This document shows, one piece after another, positions 7,251 to 15,181 of a stretch of DNA of 17,125 bases. The first letter of the stretch is position 1, and each line of letters starts with the position of its first letter. The stretch is taken from contig JALHFX010000067.1 of assembly GCA_022837595.1 (NCBI GenBank), positions 1 through 17,125 of the forward strand, given 5' to 3'. Both the position numbers and the translations under genes were made by a program. The notes under the pieces were generated by a model. The model searched no databases. It was not told where the DNA came from and was given only the letters and a program-made list of their open reading frames with translations. The stretch comes from Propionibacterium sp. Lineage in GTDB: Bacteria; Actinomycetota; Actinomycetes; Propionibacteriales; Propionibacteriaceae.

Positions 7251-8330
7251 TCAAACCCCGAGGTCTCGGCTGAGTACCCGAACTGCGTCGCGTCCGGCCC
7301 GGTTGGCTCCAACAGTTGACTGAGAGGGGCCGTACCCGATCAGGTGGACGCGAGGCTCGGCCGCGACCTGGGTGCCGTTCATGACGATGCCGCCTCGCTC
7401 GTTCTTCAGTTGGAGTGGGGCAAGATGCTTGAGGTCGGGCCGGAATCCGGTCGCCCAGAGAATCGCATCCACCGCTGTGAACGAGCCGTCGGCTGCACGT
7501 ACGCCCCGCGGCTCAATCGCAGTGAACATCGGATGCCGGACGAGCACGCCACGTTCTCGCGCCGCAATCGCATAAGGTGACCAGATCAGCCCGGTGCTCG
7601 CCACGATGCTGCCGGGGGGCTCTCCGGCCTCGACTGCAGCGGTGATCTTCGCGATGACATCACGCCCTTCGATCTCAGGACGAAACGAGCCATGTTGGAA
7701 GACCGGTTCTCTGCGGGTGAACCAGAAGGTGGTCGCCACCCGCGAGATCTCTTCAAGTTGCTGCACCGCCGAGATCCCGCCACCGACGATCGCCACCCGC
7801 TGGCCTGCGAACTCGTCGGCGGAGACGTAGTCGCGGGTGTGCAGCTGGCGGCCGACGAATAGTTCTTGGCCTGGATACTGGGGCAGTACCGGATTATTCC
7901 ACGTGCCGGTCGCGTTGATGATCGCCCGGGCACGCCACTGACCCTGATCTGTGTCGACGATCAGCTCCCCTTGTGGATCGTCATCGGCCCGTTGGACACA
8001 GACCACCTTCACCGGACGATGGATCGGCAGCTGGTTGAGTTGCTCGAACGCCGCGAAATAGGCCGGTACCGCATCTCTGCTCGGCTCATCGGGATCGGTT
8101 CGGGGCACCGGAAGACCGGGAAGCCCGAAGATGGCGTTGACGGTTCCCATCTGGAGTGACTCCCAGCGGTGCTGCCAGGCTCCGCCAGGTGCCGGGTTGG
8201 CATCGAAGATGATGAAAGTGCGCTCGCCAGGGTTACCCGGTGCGGGTACGAACCCACGGCGTGCCAAGTGATAGCCGGCGGAGAGCCCTGCCTGACCGGC
8301 CCCGATCACGATTACAGATGCTTTCACCAT
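7251..8330 (-). CDS. Flavin-containing monooxygenase-like FAD/NAD(P)-dependent oxidoreductase
   Basis: This is a soluble 359-residue flavoprotein. The FAD-binding Rossmann motif IGAGQAGLSAG is at residues 9-19, PAPGGAWQHRWESL at about 46-59 is like the FMO/CzcO group, INATGTWNNPVLP is at 138-150, the NAD(P) Rossmann motif VAIVGGGISAVQQ is at 179-191 and ATGFRPDL at 293-300. This set is typical of bacterial flavin monooxygenase-like proteins of 350-380 residues, which use NAD(P)H to reduce FAD. The substrate cannot be inferred. ATG 8330 follows AGGA almost without spacing; GTG 8327 is an alternative with a similarly poor site, so the mRNA may be nearly leaderless. It converges on the beta-helix gene. 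Confidence 0.85.
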   Translation of the reverse strand: MVKASVIVIGAGQAGLSAGYHLARRGFVPAPGNPGERTFIIFDANPAPGGAWQHRWESLQMGTVNAIFGLPGLPVPRTDPDEPSRDAVPAYFAAFEQLNQLPIHRPVKVVCVQRADDDPQGELIVDTDQGQWRARAIINATGTWNNPVLPQYPGQELFVGRQLHTRDYVSADEFAGQRVAIVGGGISAVQQLEEISRVATTFWFTRREPVFQHGSFRPEIEGRDVIAKITAAVEAGEPPGSIVASTGLIWSPYAIAARERGVLVRHPMFTAIEPRGVRAADGSFTAVDAILWATGFRPDLKHLAPLQLKNERGGIVMNGTQVAAEPRVHLIGYGPSQSTVGANRAGRDAVRVLSRDLGV

Positions 8331-8446
8331 TCCTATTGTGCTTGACGGCTGAGCTTGCGGGTGGTGAGCCCGGGCTGTCGGCTATCGGCTGGCTGTTGGT
8401 AGCCGTATTGCTCCCCAAGCAGCGCGCTGGCGTGGTTGTGCGGCCC

Positions 8447-8532
8447 CCAACACCCGTGAGTGGTCCCCAGATGCCTATTTGGCGTGAGAATCTGGCCCGA
8501 ATGGGGCATCTGGGGACCACTGACGGGTGTTA
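8447..8532. repeat. Palindromic repeat element, copy 1 (left flank of helicase/DUF262 cassette)
   Basis: A 27-base arm at 8449-8475 pairs with 8505-8531 with a single mismatch (8458 against 8522); the loop is 29 bases. The first 38 bases (8447-8484) match copy 2 at 13762-13799 at 37 positions, in the same orientation. CGGCC occurs on both sides (8441-8445 and 8533-8537), which might be a target duplication or chance. The element sits between the divergent flavoprotein and helicase genes. Nothing else is recognisable in 8331-8446. I infer a dispersed REP- or MITE-like element; no transposase is seen. Confidence 0.85.
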
Positions 8533-8609
8533 CGGCCGCCAGCAGATGCGGGATGCAGGGCGCCACCACGGCCAGCGCCGGTCAGCCGCGACATTAGGAT
8601 TGGGCGCGG

Positions 8610-8624
8610 AAGGGAGCACCCATC
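8610..8624 (+). promoter_or_regulatory. Ribosome binding site and proposed ATC start of the helicase
   Basis: AAGGGAG at 8610-8616 is a good Shine-Dalgarno sequence, with 5 bases before ATC at 8622. The frame from an in-frame TAG (8595-8597) to TTG 8658 has no ATG, GTG or TTG. The residues encoded from 8622 (ITDYQAKYYAHEL) look like the true family N-terminus. TTG 8658 has no comparable ribosome site. Confidence 0.5.
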
Positions 8625-11522
8625 ACCGATTACCAGGCGAAGTACTACGCACACGAGTTGCAGCGCAGCTACGCGAACGACCACGTCGGCAAACTCGCCG
8701 GGCTGCTCTTCGACGCCCAGGTTGAGCCGAAGCCGCATCAGATCGACGCCGCTTTGTTTGCGCTGCAGACGCCGTTTCTGCCGGGCGTGATCCTCGCGGA
8801 CGAGGTCGGCTTGGGTAAGACGATTGAGGCCGGCATCGTCATTGCGCAGTACTGGGCAGAACGACGCCGTAGCGTGCTGATCATCGTGCCGTCGAGCCTG
8901 CGACAGCAGTGGCAGCAGGAACTCTCCGAGAAGTTCCTGATCCCTTCCGTGATCTTGGACCGAAGAACCGCCGCTACCCTGGCCGCGCGATCGGGCCCTC
9001 GTTCCGCGCATGTGTTGATCTGTTCATATGAGTTCGCCTTGAGACACGAGCAATCGCTCTTGAAGTCCTGGGATTTGGTTGTCGTTGACGAAGCTCACCG
9101 GATGCGCAATCACTGGACCGGTCGAACAAAAGCTGCGAAGGCGGTCGCCCACGTCGTCCGGAACTCACACAAGACCGTGCTGGTGACCGCGACCCCGCTG
9201 CAGAACCGTTTGGAGGAACTCTACGGCCTGGTAGCGGTCTTTGATCCGTCCTATTTTTACTCGCTCGAAGCCTTCCGGGAGCGTTACATCAAGAACCGGG
9301 ATCTGACCGGTGACGATGATCTGGTTGATCGCGTAGCCACGATTTCGAAGCGCACCTTGCGCAAGAACGCTGACAAGTACATTCACTTCACCCAACGGTT
9401 GCCGCTGACGGTCGAATTCACGCCCTCGCCCGAGGAGATCCGTCTCTACGACTTGGTGAACACCTACCTGCAGCGCGACGAGCTCTACGCCTTCGCCGGC
9501 AGCCAGCGTCACCTCGCCGCCCTGATCATCCGTAAGCGGCTCGGTTCGTCCACCTACGCAGTGGCGAGCACGCTCGAAAACATTGCGAACCGACTGGCCG
9601 ATGAGGTGGCTGCGGGGCAACGGCGTGACGGTCGCGGCAGTCTGATCGCTGCAGACTTCGCGTCCGGGGATGAGCTGACCGGTGAGGAGCTTGAAGAAGC
9701 CGAAGAACTGGACGGCAACCGGTCTGCGGCAGGTTTCAACGGTCCCATGCTCAACGAAGATCTGACCGAAGACGTGCTCGATGCGATGAGAGCGGAGGTT
9801 GCCGAACTGCGCGAATATGCCGCGCTTGCCCGTTCCATCACAGTGAACCAGAAGGCGATCAAACTCGGAGAGGCCCTCGATCGCGGTATGGAGCGGCTGC
9901 GTGAGCTCGGCGCTGCCGAGAAAGCGATTATCTTCACCGACTCCACGAAGACTCAGGAGTATTTGGCACGCACCTTGACCGCTGCTGGACGCGGCAACGG
10001 GCTGGTGCTTTTCAATGGCTCGAATGATTCGTCCGAGCAGACTGCGATCTACCAGGCCTGGCTGGCGGCGAACAAAGACGGGGACCTCGTCACGGGGATC
10101 GCGGCCGTTGACCGCCGCAAGGCTCTGGTCGACTATTTCCGCGAGCAAGGTTCGATCATGATCGCTACCGAAGCCGCAGCCGAGGGCATCAACCTGCAGT
10201 TCTGCTCAATGCTCGTCAACTACGATCTGCCGTGGAATCCGCAGCGAGTTGAACAGCGCATCGGACGAGTGCACCGCTTCGGGCAAAAGCACAATGTTGT
10301 CGTCGTGAACTTCTCGAACAAGGGAAATATTGCCGAGCAGCGCATCCTGCAGCTACTCACAGAGAAGTTTCATCTCTTCGAGAACGTCTTCGGTGCTTCA
10401 GATGAGGTTCTCGGCAGCATAGAAGATGGTCTCGACTTCGAAAAGACGATCGGAGATATCCTCACGCGCTGCAAGACCGCGGGCGAACTCGATGCCGCAT
10501 TCAAGGAGCTCGAGAATCGCTACGCGGCAGAGATATCGCGGGAAATGTCCACTGTCAAGGCGAAAGTCTTCGACAACCTAGACCCGCATGTGCAGGATCG
10601 ACTCAAGGCCTATGACGCGCAGTCCAGCGAAATGCTCAACAAGTTCGAGCGGCTCTTACTCGCCGTAACCCGGCATGAGCTGGCTTCAGTAGCTACGTTC
10701 GAGGACGACGGCCTGGCCTTCGTGCTCCACGAGGCGCCTACTCAAAAAGTGCCGGTCGGACGCTACTTCTTCAAATCCAAACCGCAGGGGAACGCTCACC
10801 AATATCGCTATGCGAGCCCCTTGGCGCAGTATGTGATCGATACGGCCAAAAAGCACGAGACTCCTCCCCGCGAATTGACATTCTCGATCAGCGAATCTGC
10901 GCGCGTCAGCAATGCGGTCAGGACGCTTCGAGGCGCCAGCGGAGCGCTGACCGTCAGCCTGTTGAGCTTCACTATGCGGGCAAGGGACGAGAAGATCTCC
11001 GAGTCGTACATGCTTGCCGGCGCACTCACTGATGACGGTCGCTGGCTCGACGAGGAATACGTCGCCGACATTCTCGACCTCGCCTGCACCCAGATCAGCG
11101 ATCAGGATGTCACGGTCGAGCTGTCTGGCTTCGAGGCACCTCTCACCGCGCGACGCGACGAGTTGGGGAAAGAAGTCCAAATCCGCAACGCCCGTTATTA
11201 CGACGAGCAGGAAGAAATGCTCTATCGCAATCAGCAAGACCGTAAGGCCGAACACGAGGCCAAGATCCGTGGTTATCGCGCCAAGGAGAAGGACGCCCGC
11301 TCGCGCGCCCGGCGGGTGAGCGATCCGATCGAACAACTACAGCTGAAGAAGGAAGCGCGTCGTTGGGAGCGGCGCGCCGACGACGCGGACGACGAGTTCC
11401 GCACCACCCAAAGACAGCTTCGAGCTGAAGCTGACAAGTATCTGGACCTGATCGAACAGTCCCTGGATGGAACGCAGAAAGTTGATCATCTGTTCACGAT
11501 ACGGTGGCAGGTAGTCGCGTGA
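8622..11522 (+). CDS. SNF2-family DNA helicase/translocase with C-terminal coiled coil
   Basis: This is an ATP-dependent DNA translocase of superfamily 2, about 966 residues from ATC 8622 (954 from TTG 8658). Counting from 8622, motif I ADEVGLGKTIEAG is near 59-71, motif II VVVDEAH near 153-159, and motif III is LVTATPLQN. Motif V lies in the GINLQFCSMLVNYDLPWNP region and motif VI QRIGRVHRFGQ near 545-555. All catalytic motifs look intact. An acidic insertion (EELEEAEELDG) separates the two RecA lobes. The C-terminal 90 residues are highly charged and probably coiled coil. This RapA/SNF2-like type is often found as a stand-alone protein in defence islands. A GTGA overlap with a tiny reading frame and then the DUF262 gene 93 bases on suggest one operon. 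No DrmA/B/C or Zorya partners are nearby, so it is not an evident DISARM or Zorya component. Confidence 0.85.
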   Translation: MTDYQAKYYAHELQRSYANDHVGKLAGLLFDAQVEPKPHQIDAALFALQTPFLPGVILADEVGLGKTIEAGIVIAQYWAERRRSVLIIVPSSLRQQWQQELSEKFLIPSVILDRRTAATLAARSGPRSAHVLICSYEFALRHEQSLLKSWDLVVVDEAHRMRNHWTGRTKAAKAVAHVVRNSHKTVLVTATPLQNRLEELYGLVAVFDPSYFYSLEAFRERYIKNRDLTGDDDLVDRVATISKRTLRKNADKYIHFTQRLPLTVEFTPSPEEIRLYDLVNTYLQRDELYAFAGSQRHLAALIIRKRLGSSTYAVASTLENIANRLADEVAAGQRRDGRGSLIAADFASGDELTGEELEEAEELDGNRSAAGFNGPMLNEDLTEDVLDAMRAEVAELREYAALARSITVNQKAIKLGEALDRGMERLRELGAAEKAIIFTDSTKTQEYLARTLTAAGRGNGLVLFNGSNDSSEQTAIYQAWLAANKDGDLVTGIAAVDRRKALVDYFREQGSIMIATEAAAEGINLQFCSMLVNYDLPWNPQRVEQRIGRVHRFGQKHNVVVVNFSNKGNIAEQRILQLLTEKFHLFENVFGASDEVLGSIEDGLDFEKTIGDILTRCKTAGELDAAFKELENRYAAEISREMSTVKAKVFDNLDPHVQDRLKAYDAQSSEMLNKFERLLLAVTRHELASVATFEDDGLAFVLHEAPTQKVPVGRYFFKSKPQGNAHQYRYASPLAQYVIDTAKKHETPPRELTFSISESARVSNAVRTLRGASGALTVSLLSFTMRARDEKISESYMLAGALTDDGRWLDEEYVADILDLACTQISDQDVTVELSGFEAPLTARRDELGKEVQIRNARYYDEQEEMLYRNQQDRKAEHEAKIRGYRAKEKDARSRARRVSDPIEQLQLKKEARRWERRADDADDEFRTTQRQLRAEADKYLDLIEQSLDGTQKVDHLFTIRWQVVA

Positions 11523-11614
11523 CGAGCAGCAACAGAAGACTCGGTCGGGTGCGCCTGAGAAGAGTGCGCCGACGGGGGATCGATCTCGTCTTGATGGGAA
11601 CGGAACGGAACTGA
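11519..11614 (+). CDS. Possible 31-residue arginine-rich coupling peptide
   Basis: A short frame starts at GTG 11519, overlapping the helicase TGA as GTGA, and stops at TGA 11612-11614, one base before the GTG of the DUF262 gene (TGAAGTG). The product would be VTSSNRRLGRVRLRRVRRRG followed by IDLVLMGTERN. It could pass ribosomes from the helicase to the DUF262 gene. It is short enough to be chance, and I recognise no family. Confidence 0.25.
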   Translation: MTSSNRRLGRVRLRRVRRRGIDLVLMGTERN

Positions 11615-11615
11615 A

Positions 11616-13628
11616 GTGGCAATCAACGCTCAGCAGCGAACGATTTCCGAGGTGTTTTCGCGTGATCGACGATATGTTATTCCGGATTATCAGCGCCCGT
11701 ATGTCTGGAAATTCGACGATGCTTTTCAACTCATTGAAGACTTGAAGTCTGCCTGGTGGCGCGGGGACAAGGATTTCTTTCTCGGCTCGATCGTGTTGAT
11801 GGGCGAATACGGCGCATCAACGATGGATGTCATCGACGGCCAGCAACGACTCACCACGCTGTCGCTGCTCTTCGCGGTATTACGGGACTTCACCGCGGAC
11901 GAAGATCGCCAGAATGAACTGACGGATCTACTCAAGACAACGGCCAACTCGATTCGATCAGTCCGCTCCGAGCCCAGAGTGCAACTGAGGAACCTCGACC
12001 GTGTCTTCTTTGAGACGTACATCATCGAGGACGATCTGGTCGGGCTACGCGAACTCGTTTCGGCAGATCTGGCTTCCCAGGGGCAGCGCAATATCCGAGA
12101 TAATGTCCAAGCCATTATCGAAGCGCTCGATGAAGTGCTCAGCTCCGAGGATCCCTGGTCGTTCGTCAGGTACGTGGTGACATCGGTCTCGCTCGTGGTT
12201 GTCGAAACTGACGGATTCGAGAGCGCTCATCGTATCTTCGGTGTCCTCAACACACGCGGTGTGCCGCTGACCGCATCCGACATTTTCAAATCGAGAGTCC
12301 TCGGTGCGGTCAGTGAGGCGCATCGGGATACTTATTCGGAGATCTGGGATCAACGAATTGAACCGCTCTCGAGTGGCCCTGACTCGTTCTTTCAGCATCT
12401 GCTCGTGCTCGCCACGAGGAGTAGCGTGAAGAGGACGCTCATCGAGGAATTCAATGAGCGAGTGCTTGATCGCTATCTCGCGGACAACACTGCAGAGCAG
12501 TTCATTGATGAATACCTGGCACCGTTCGCGCGAGCCTATTTGCAGGCGAGTGAGGCAGGAAATGACGTATCGCCGCAAACCGATCGCATCCTCGATTTGT
12601 TGCGACAGTATCCCTCCGAAGAGTGGATGCCGGTGGCGATGTGGGTGCTCACTCAGCCTCTGAGCGATGTGCAGCGCAATGATGCTCTCAGTGGTCTGGA
12701 GCGTGTTTTCGGGGTTTATACCGCTGCGGGAGTCTCTGCCGATCAACGAAGCGTCCGGGTCGTCCAACTGCTTCGTGCTCTGCAGGATGCCCAGTCGGAC
12801 GCTAGGCGCGGCGATACCGCTCTCGCGAACGCGTTCAGGATCCCCGATGATATTCGACAGCGGGCGATCCTGCGCATCAAGGGGAGCCTTCCGACCAGCA
12901 AGGTGCGGAAGATTCTGCTGCTCCGAGCGCACTATGCTCAGCTGGGCGCTCTTGAACTACCGCCGAGGCAGCTGGGGATTGCTCAGTTGGTGCCAAGCGA
13001 TGCCATGCCGGGTGTAGCACCAAATGTTGATCGGGAGCAATGGGCCGGACGACTGGGGACACTCGCACTTGTGCGAGGAGAGTCGATCAAGGCGGATCGT
13101 GCGGGGTCGTGGGAACACATCCGGCAGCGGATTGTGCCGCAGGCTGGAATGTCGCCGAGTATCGTCACGGACCTTTCGAATATCGACGAGCTCACATCCG
13201 AGGCGTTGAGCACCCGTCATGAGGAGATCGTGCGGCTCATCGCGCGATTCTGGGACATCGTTCATGACAGCGACGGAGTCGACCTGCCGGCCTTGACCGA
13301 AGGAGAACTGGTCCGTTCAACCGTCGGAGGTAACAGTCTCGCCCGGTCTCGGCGGATCCTCCTTTCCGATGTCGTGGCGCGCGGCCTGCTGTCGCCGGGA
13401 GACGAGCTCGTCTGGGCGAGGCCTACGAAGGGCGACGAGTTCCGAGTGACCGTGACAGGGGCCGGTCAGCTTCAGCTGAAGAACGGGACGACGGTGAACT
13501 CTCCAACAGCAGCGTGCGAGGCGGTGGCCGGGAGCAGGGCGGCGGCACTTGATGTTTGGAAACGGTCGAGCGATGGTCAGAGTTTGCGGAGCCTATGGAA
13601 GACCTACGCGAGACGGTTCGCGCGCTGA
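11616..13628 (+). CDS. DUF262 protein with degenerate DUF1524/HNH-like region and C-terminal RAMA-like domain
   Basis: This is a 670-residue cytoplasmic protein. The N-terminus carries the ParB-like DUF262 motifs: YVIPDYQRPYVWKFDD at about 27-42 and DVIDGQQRLTTLSLLFAVLRD at about 71-91. This module is the NTPase/sensor part of GmrSD, BrxU and SspE restriction proteins. A helical middle follows. Around 445-505 the layout resembles DUF1524, but where an EHILP-like HNH motif is expected the sequence reads AQLVP (Gln457 in place of His), and RLGTLAL replaces the usual LGNLTL. The last 96 residues (about 575-670) resemble RAMA/DUF4357: VVARGLLSPGDELVW, then GQLQLKNGTTVNSPTAACEAV, then DVWKR. RAMA domains are predicted to bind modified DNA. 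The start is GTG 11616 with GGAA 5 bases upstream. I infer a modified-DNA sensor working with the helicase. Confidence 0.8.
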   Translation: MAINAQQRTISEVFSRDRRYVIPDYQRPYVWKFDDAFQLIEDLKSAWWRGDKDFFLGSIVLMGEYGASTMDVIDGQQRLTTLSLLFAVLRDFTADEDRQNELTDLLKTTANSIRSVRSEPRVQLRNLDRVFFETYIIEDDLVGLRELVSADLASQGQRNIRDNVQAIIEALDEVLSSEDPWSFVRYVVTSVSLVVVETDGFESAHRIFGVLNTRGVPLTASDIFKSRVLGAVSEAHRDTYSEIWDQRIEPLSSGPDSFFQHLLVLATRSSVKRTLIEEFNERVLDRYLADNTAEQFIDEYLAPFARAYLQASEAGNDVSPQTDRILDLLRQYPSEEWMPVAMWVLTQPLSDVQRNDALSGLERVFGVYTAAGVSADQRSVRVVQLLRALQDAQSDARRGDTALANAFRIPDDIRQRAILRIKGSLPTSKVRKILLLRAHYAQLGALELPPRQLGIAQLVPSDAMPGVAPNVDREQWAGRLGTLALVRGESIKADRAGSWEHIRQRIVPQAGMSPSIVTDLSNIDELTSEALSTRHEEIVRLIARFWDIVHDSDGVDLPALTEGELVRSTVGGNSLARSRRILLSDVVARGLLSPGDELVWARPTKGDEFRVTVTGAGQLQLKNGTTVNSPTAACEAVAGSRAAALDVWKRSSDGQSLRSLWKTYARRFAR

Positions 13629-13651
13629 TGGAGCTGGCGGCGTGGTCAGCG

Positions 13652-13669
13652 GAACGTTCGTGAACGTTC
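13652..13669. repeat. Tandem palindrome downstream of the DUF262 gene
   Basis: The 8-base palindrome GAACGTTC occurs twice, separated by GT, forming a perfect 8+2+8 inverted repeat 24 bases after the DUF262 stop. No T-tract follows. It could be a weak terminator or a protein-binding site. The GAAC/GTTC spacing does not fit the GAAC-N4-GTTC LexA box. Confidence 0.3.
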
Positions 13670-13760
13670 TGGTCGTATTCTGCACAGATTTGCCGCACTT
13701 GTGAGGATGATCCCGGTCGCAAGGACACCCCAACCGATGGCTCGGACAGGGGCAAAGCGG

Positions 13761-13848
13761 GCCAACACCCGTCAGTGGTCCCCAGATGCCTATTTGGCGA
13801 CAAGAATGAGCCTGCAAAGCGATCTGGGGAGCAACCACGGGTGTTGGC
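13761..13848. repeat. Palindromic repeat element, copy 2 (right flank of helicase/DUF262 cassette)
   Basis: Outer arms 13761-13772 and 13837-13848 pair perfectly over 12 bases. Inner CCCCAGAT (13780-13787) pairs with ATCTGGGG (13822-13829); the part between is diverged. The left portion 13762-13799 matches copy 1 at 37 of 38 bases. The right arm is more decayed than in copy 1. It lies in the 250-base gap between the DUF262 stop and the convergent membrane protein gene, so it could also act as a bidirectional hairpin terminator. Confidence 0.8.
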
Positions 13849-13878
13849 GTGCGAGCAACCAGCCCGAGCCGGCCCCTA

Positions 13879-15138
13879 TTACCTGCTGACTGCCTCGGCG
13901 TCCGCCGCAGGCCTTCTGATCAGCTGAAGTGCTACCAGCACGATGAGCATGCTCATCAGAGTCGTCACCACCACGCCGAGCTGAATCGGTCGAGCCGTGA
14001 AGAGCACCAGCAGACCGACCACCACGGTGAGTGACAACAGCACGGTGTACCAGCGTTCGACCAGTCGTCCGAGCTTCCCGGTCCCGATCCCGCGCTGATC
14101 GGCTTCGTCTCTCAGCCTCGCCAAGACCTTGCCGCTGGCTGCGCGGGTGAACCGGGCCGAGGGGGATGAACCGACGAACCAGGCTGCAATCACCACGATG
14201 AGGCTGAGCACGATGAGTGTCAGCATCCCCGACGTCAGCAATAGCGTGAGCTGCTGGGCTATGGCGTCAGCGGTAGCCACCGGCATCACCGATGGCGCCA
14301 CCATGATCACGAACAACTCTTTCCCCAGGCTGAGTAACGCAGAAAGCAGCAGCAACGAGACGGCCACACCACCGGCGGCCCAGATGAGCGCGCGCGGCCG
14401 GTTGCGTGCGGCAGCGACCCCGCCCGCAAGTAGCCCGATCGCGATCCACGGCAACCACAACCCGACCGTCGCCGCGAGTTGATAGACCACCCGAACCTGG
14501 ACCAAAGAGCCGGATGCCAGAAGTGGAATGCTCCAGTTAACCTCGGGGATCAAGGCCGCAACTCTCACACCCTGTTGCGTCAGATATTGCTTCATGCTCA
14601 CGATCACCACATTGAGATCGAGAGAGATTACGCCCTCGTTGGTGAGTTGGAGCACCGCATTGGGGTCGCCTTGAATCACTGCGATGGTGCGGCTGTGCGT
14701 CTGCCGCAGGGTCTGCTCCCATACCGCGGCGAACTGCGGCGATTCCACGACGTGCCTTGCGGTTGTGGATATGAGCGACCGCATACCTTGAGCCATCGCT
14801 GCCTCGAGTAGTGGAATGCTGGCTTGGGCGCTCGAAGGCAATCCCAGATTCGTGACACCTGCGAAGAAATCGCTGGTATAAGCGTCGATGTCAATGCTTC
14901 GCTCCACAGCTTGGGTCGCCTGATCCGCGATGAAGCTTTGTACCGCGGGGTCATCCGCCAGGGGCGCGAAGGTCTGAACGAAATGATCGGTGTCCACGAG
15001 CTGGAGCCGCGCCCACGAACCCAACACCGCGATCGGTGTGAGTATCACGCCAACAAGTATGAGGATGACAGCGAGGGCAGCTCGTCCCTTGCCGGATGAG
15101 GCCTTGGTCGCCAGATCGGCGGGTCGGTCGTCTTGCAT
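13879..15138 (-). CDS. Actinobacterial multi-pass membrane protein of unknown function
   Basis: This is an integral membrane protein of 419 residues from ATG 15138. I preferred this start because GGGGATGA lies just upstream and it begins after the end of the polymerase gene; an earlier GTG-type start at 15231 would overlap that gene by about 50 bases. One TM near the N-terminus (ALAVILILVGVILTPIAVLG) is followed by WARLQLVDTDHFVQTFAPLADDPAVQ and an extracytoplasmic domain of about 170 residues. Four to six further TMs make up the second half. The layout of one TM, then a DTD..V..APLADDPAV segment, then an external domain, then a TM cluster recurs in uncharacterised actinobacterial proteins. 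It is likely cotranscribed with the polymerase gene (43-base gap). I cannot suggest a function. Confidence 0.75.
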   Translation of the reverse strand: MQDDRPADLATKASSGKGRAALAVILILVGVILTPIAVLGSWARLQLVDTDHFVQTFAPLADDPAVQSFIADQATQAVERSIDIDAYTSDFFAGVTNLGLPSSAQASIPLLEAAMAQGMRSLISTTARHVVESPQFAAVWEQTLRQTHSRTIAVIQGDPNAVLQLTNEGVISLDLNVVIVSMKQYLTQQGVRVAALIPEVNWSIPLLASGSLVQVRVVYQLAATVGLWLPWIAIGLLAGGVAAARNRPRALIWAAGGVAVSLLLLSALLSLGKELFVIMVAPSVMPVATADAIAQQLTLLLTSGMLTLIVLSLIVVIAAWFVGSSPSARFTRAASGKVLARLRDEADQRGIGTGKLGRLVERWYTVLLSLTVVVGLLVLFTARPIQLGVVVTTLMSMLIVLVALQLIRRPAADAEAVSR

Positions 15139-15181
15139 TTCATCCCCGTTCTTTGTGGGGCCTGCGTCGGTCGTGCCGTTC

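Noticed and set aside
6474..7254. Two antisense open frames opposite the beta-helix gene
   Set aside because: They mirror the repetitive beta-helix codons and give repetitive Ser/Val/Pro or Asp/Val-rich products.
9165..10148. Long antisense open frame inside the helicase gene
   Set aside because: It lies wholly within a gene with clear SF2 motifs; its product shows no family features.
12045..12932. Long antisense open frame inside the DUF262 gene
   Set aside because: Shadow of the coding strand; no ribosome site or motif.
8622..13628. DISARM, Zorya or classical GmrSD system
   Set aside because: No DrmA/B/C, ZorA/B, methylase or intact HNH domain is present in the window.
8447..13848. Palindromic repeats as a CRISPR array
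   Set aside because: Only two copies 5.3 kb apart, each a single hairpin, with no regular spacers and no cas genes.
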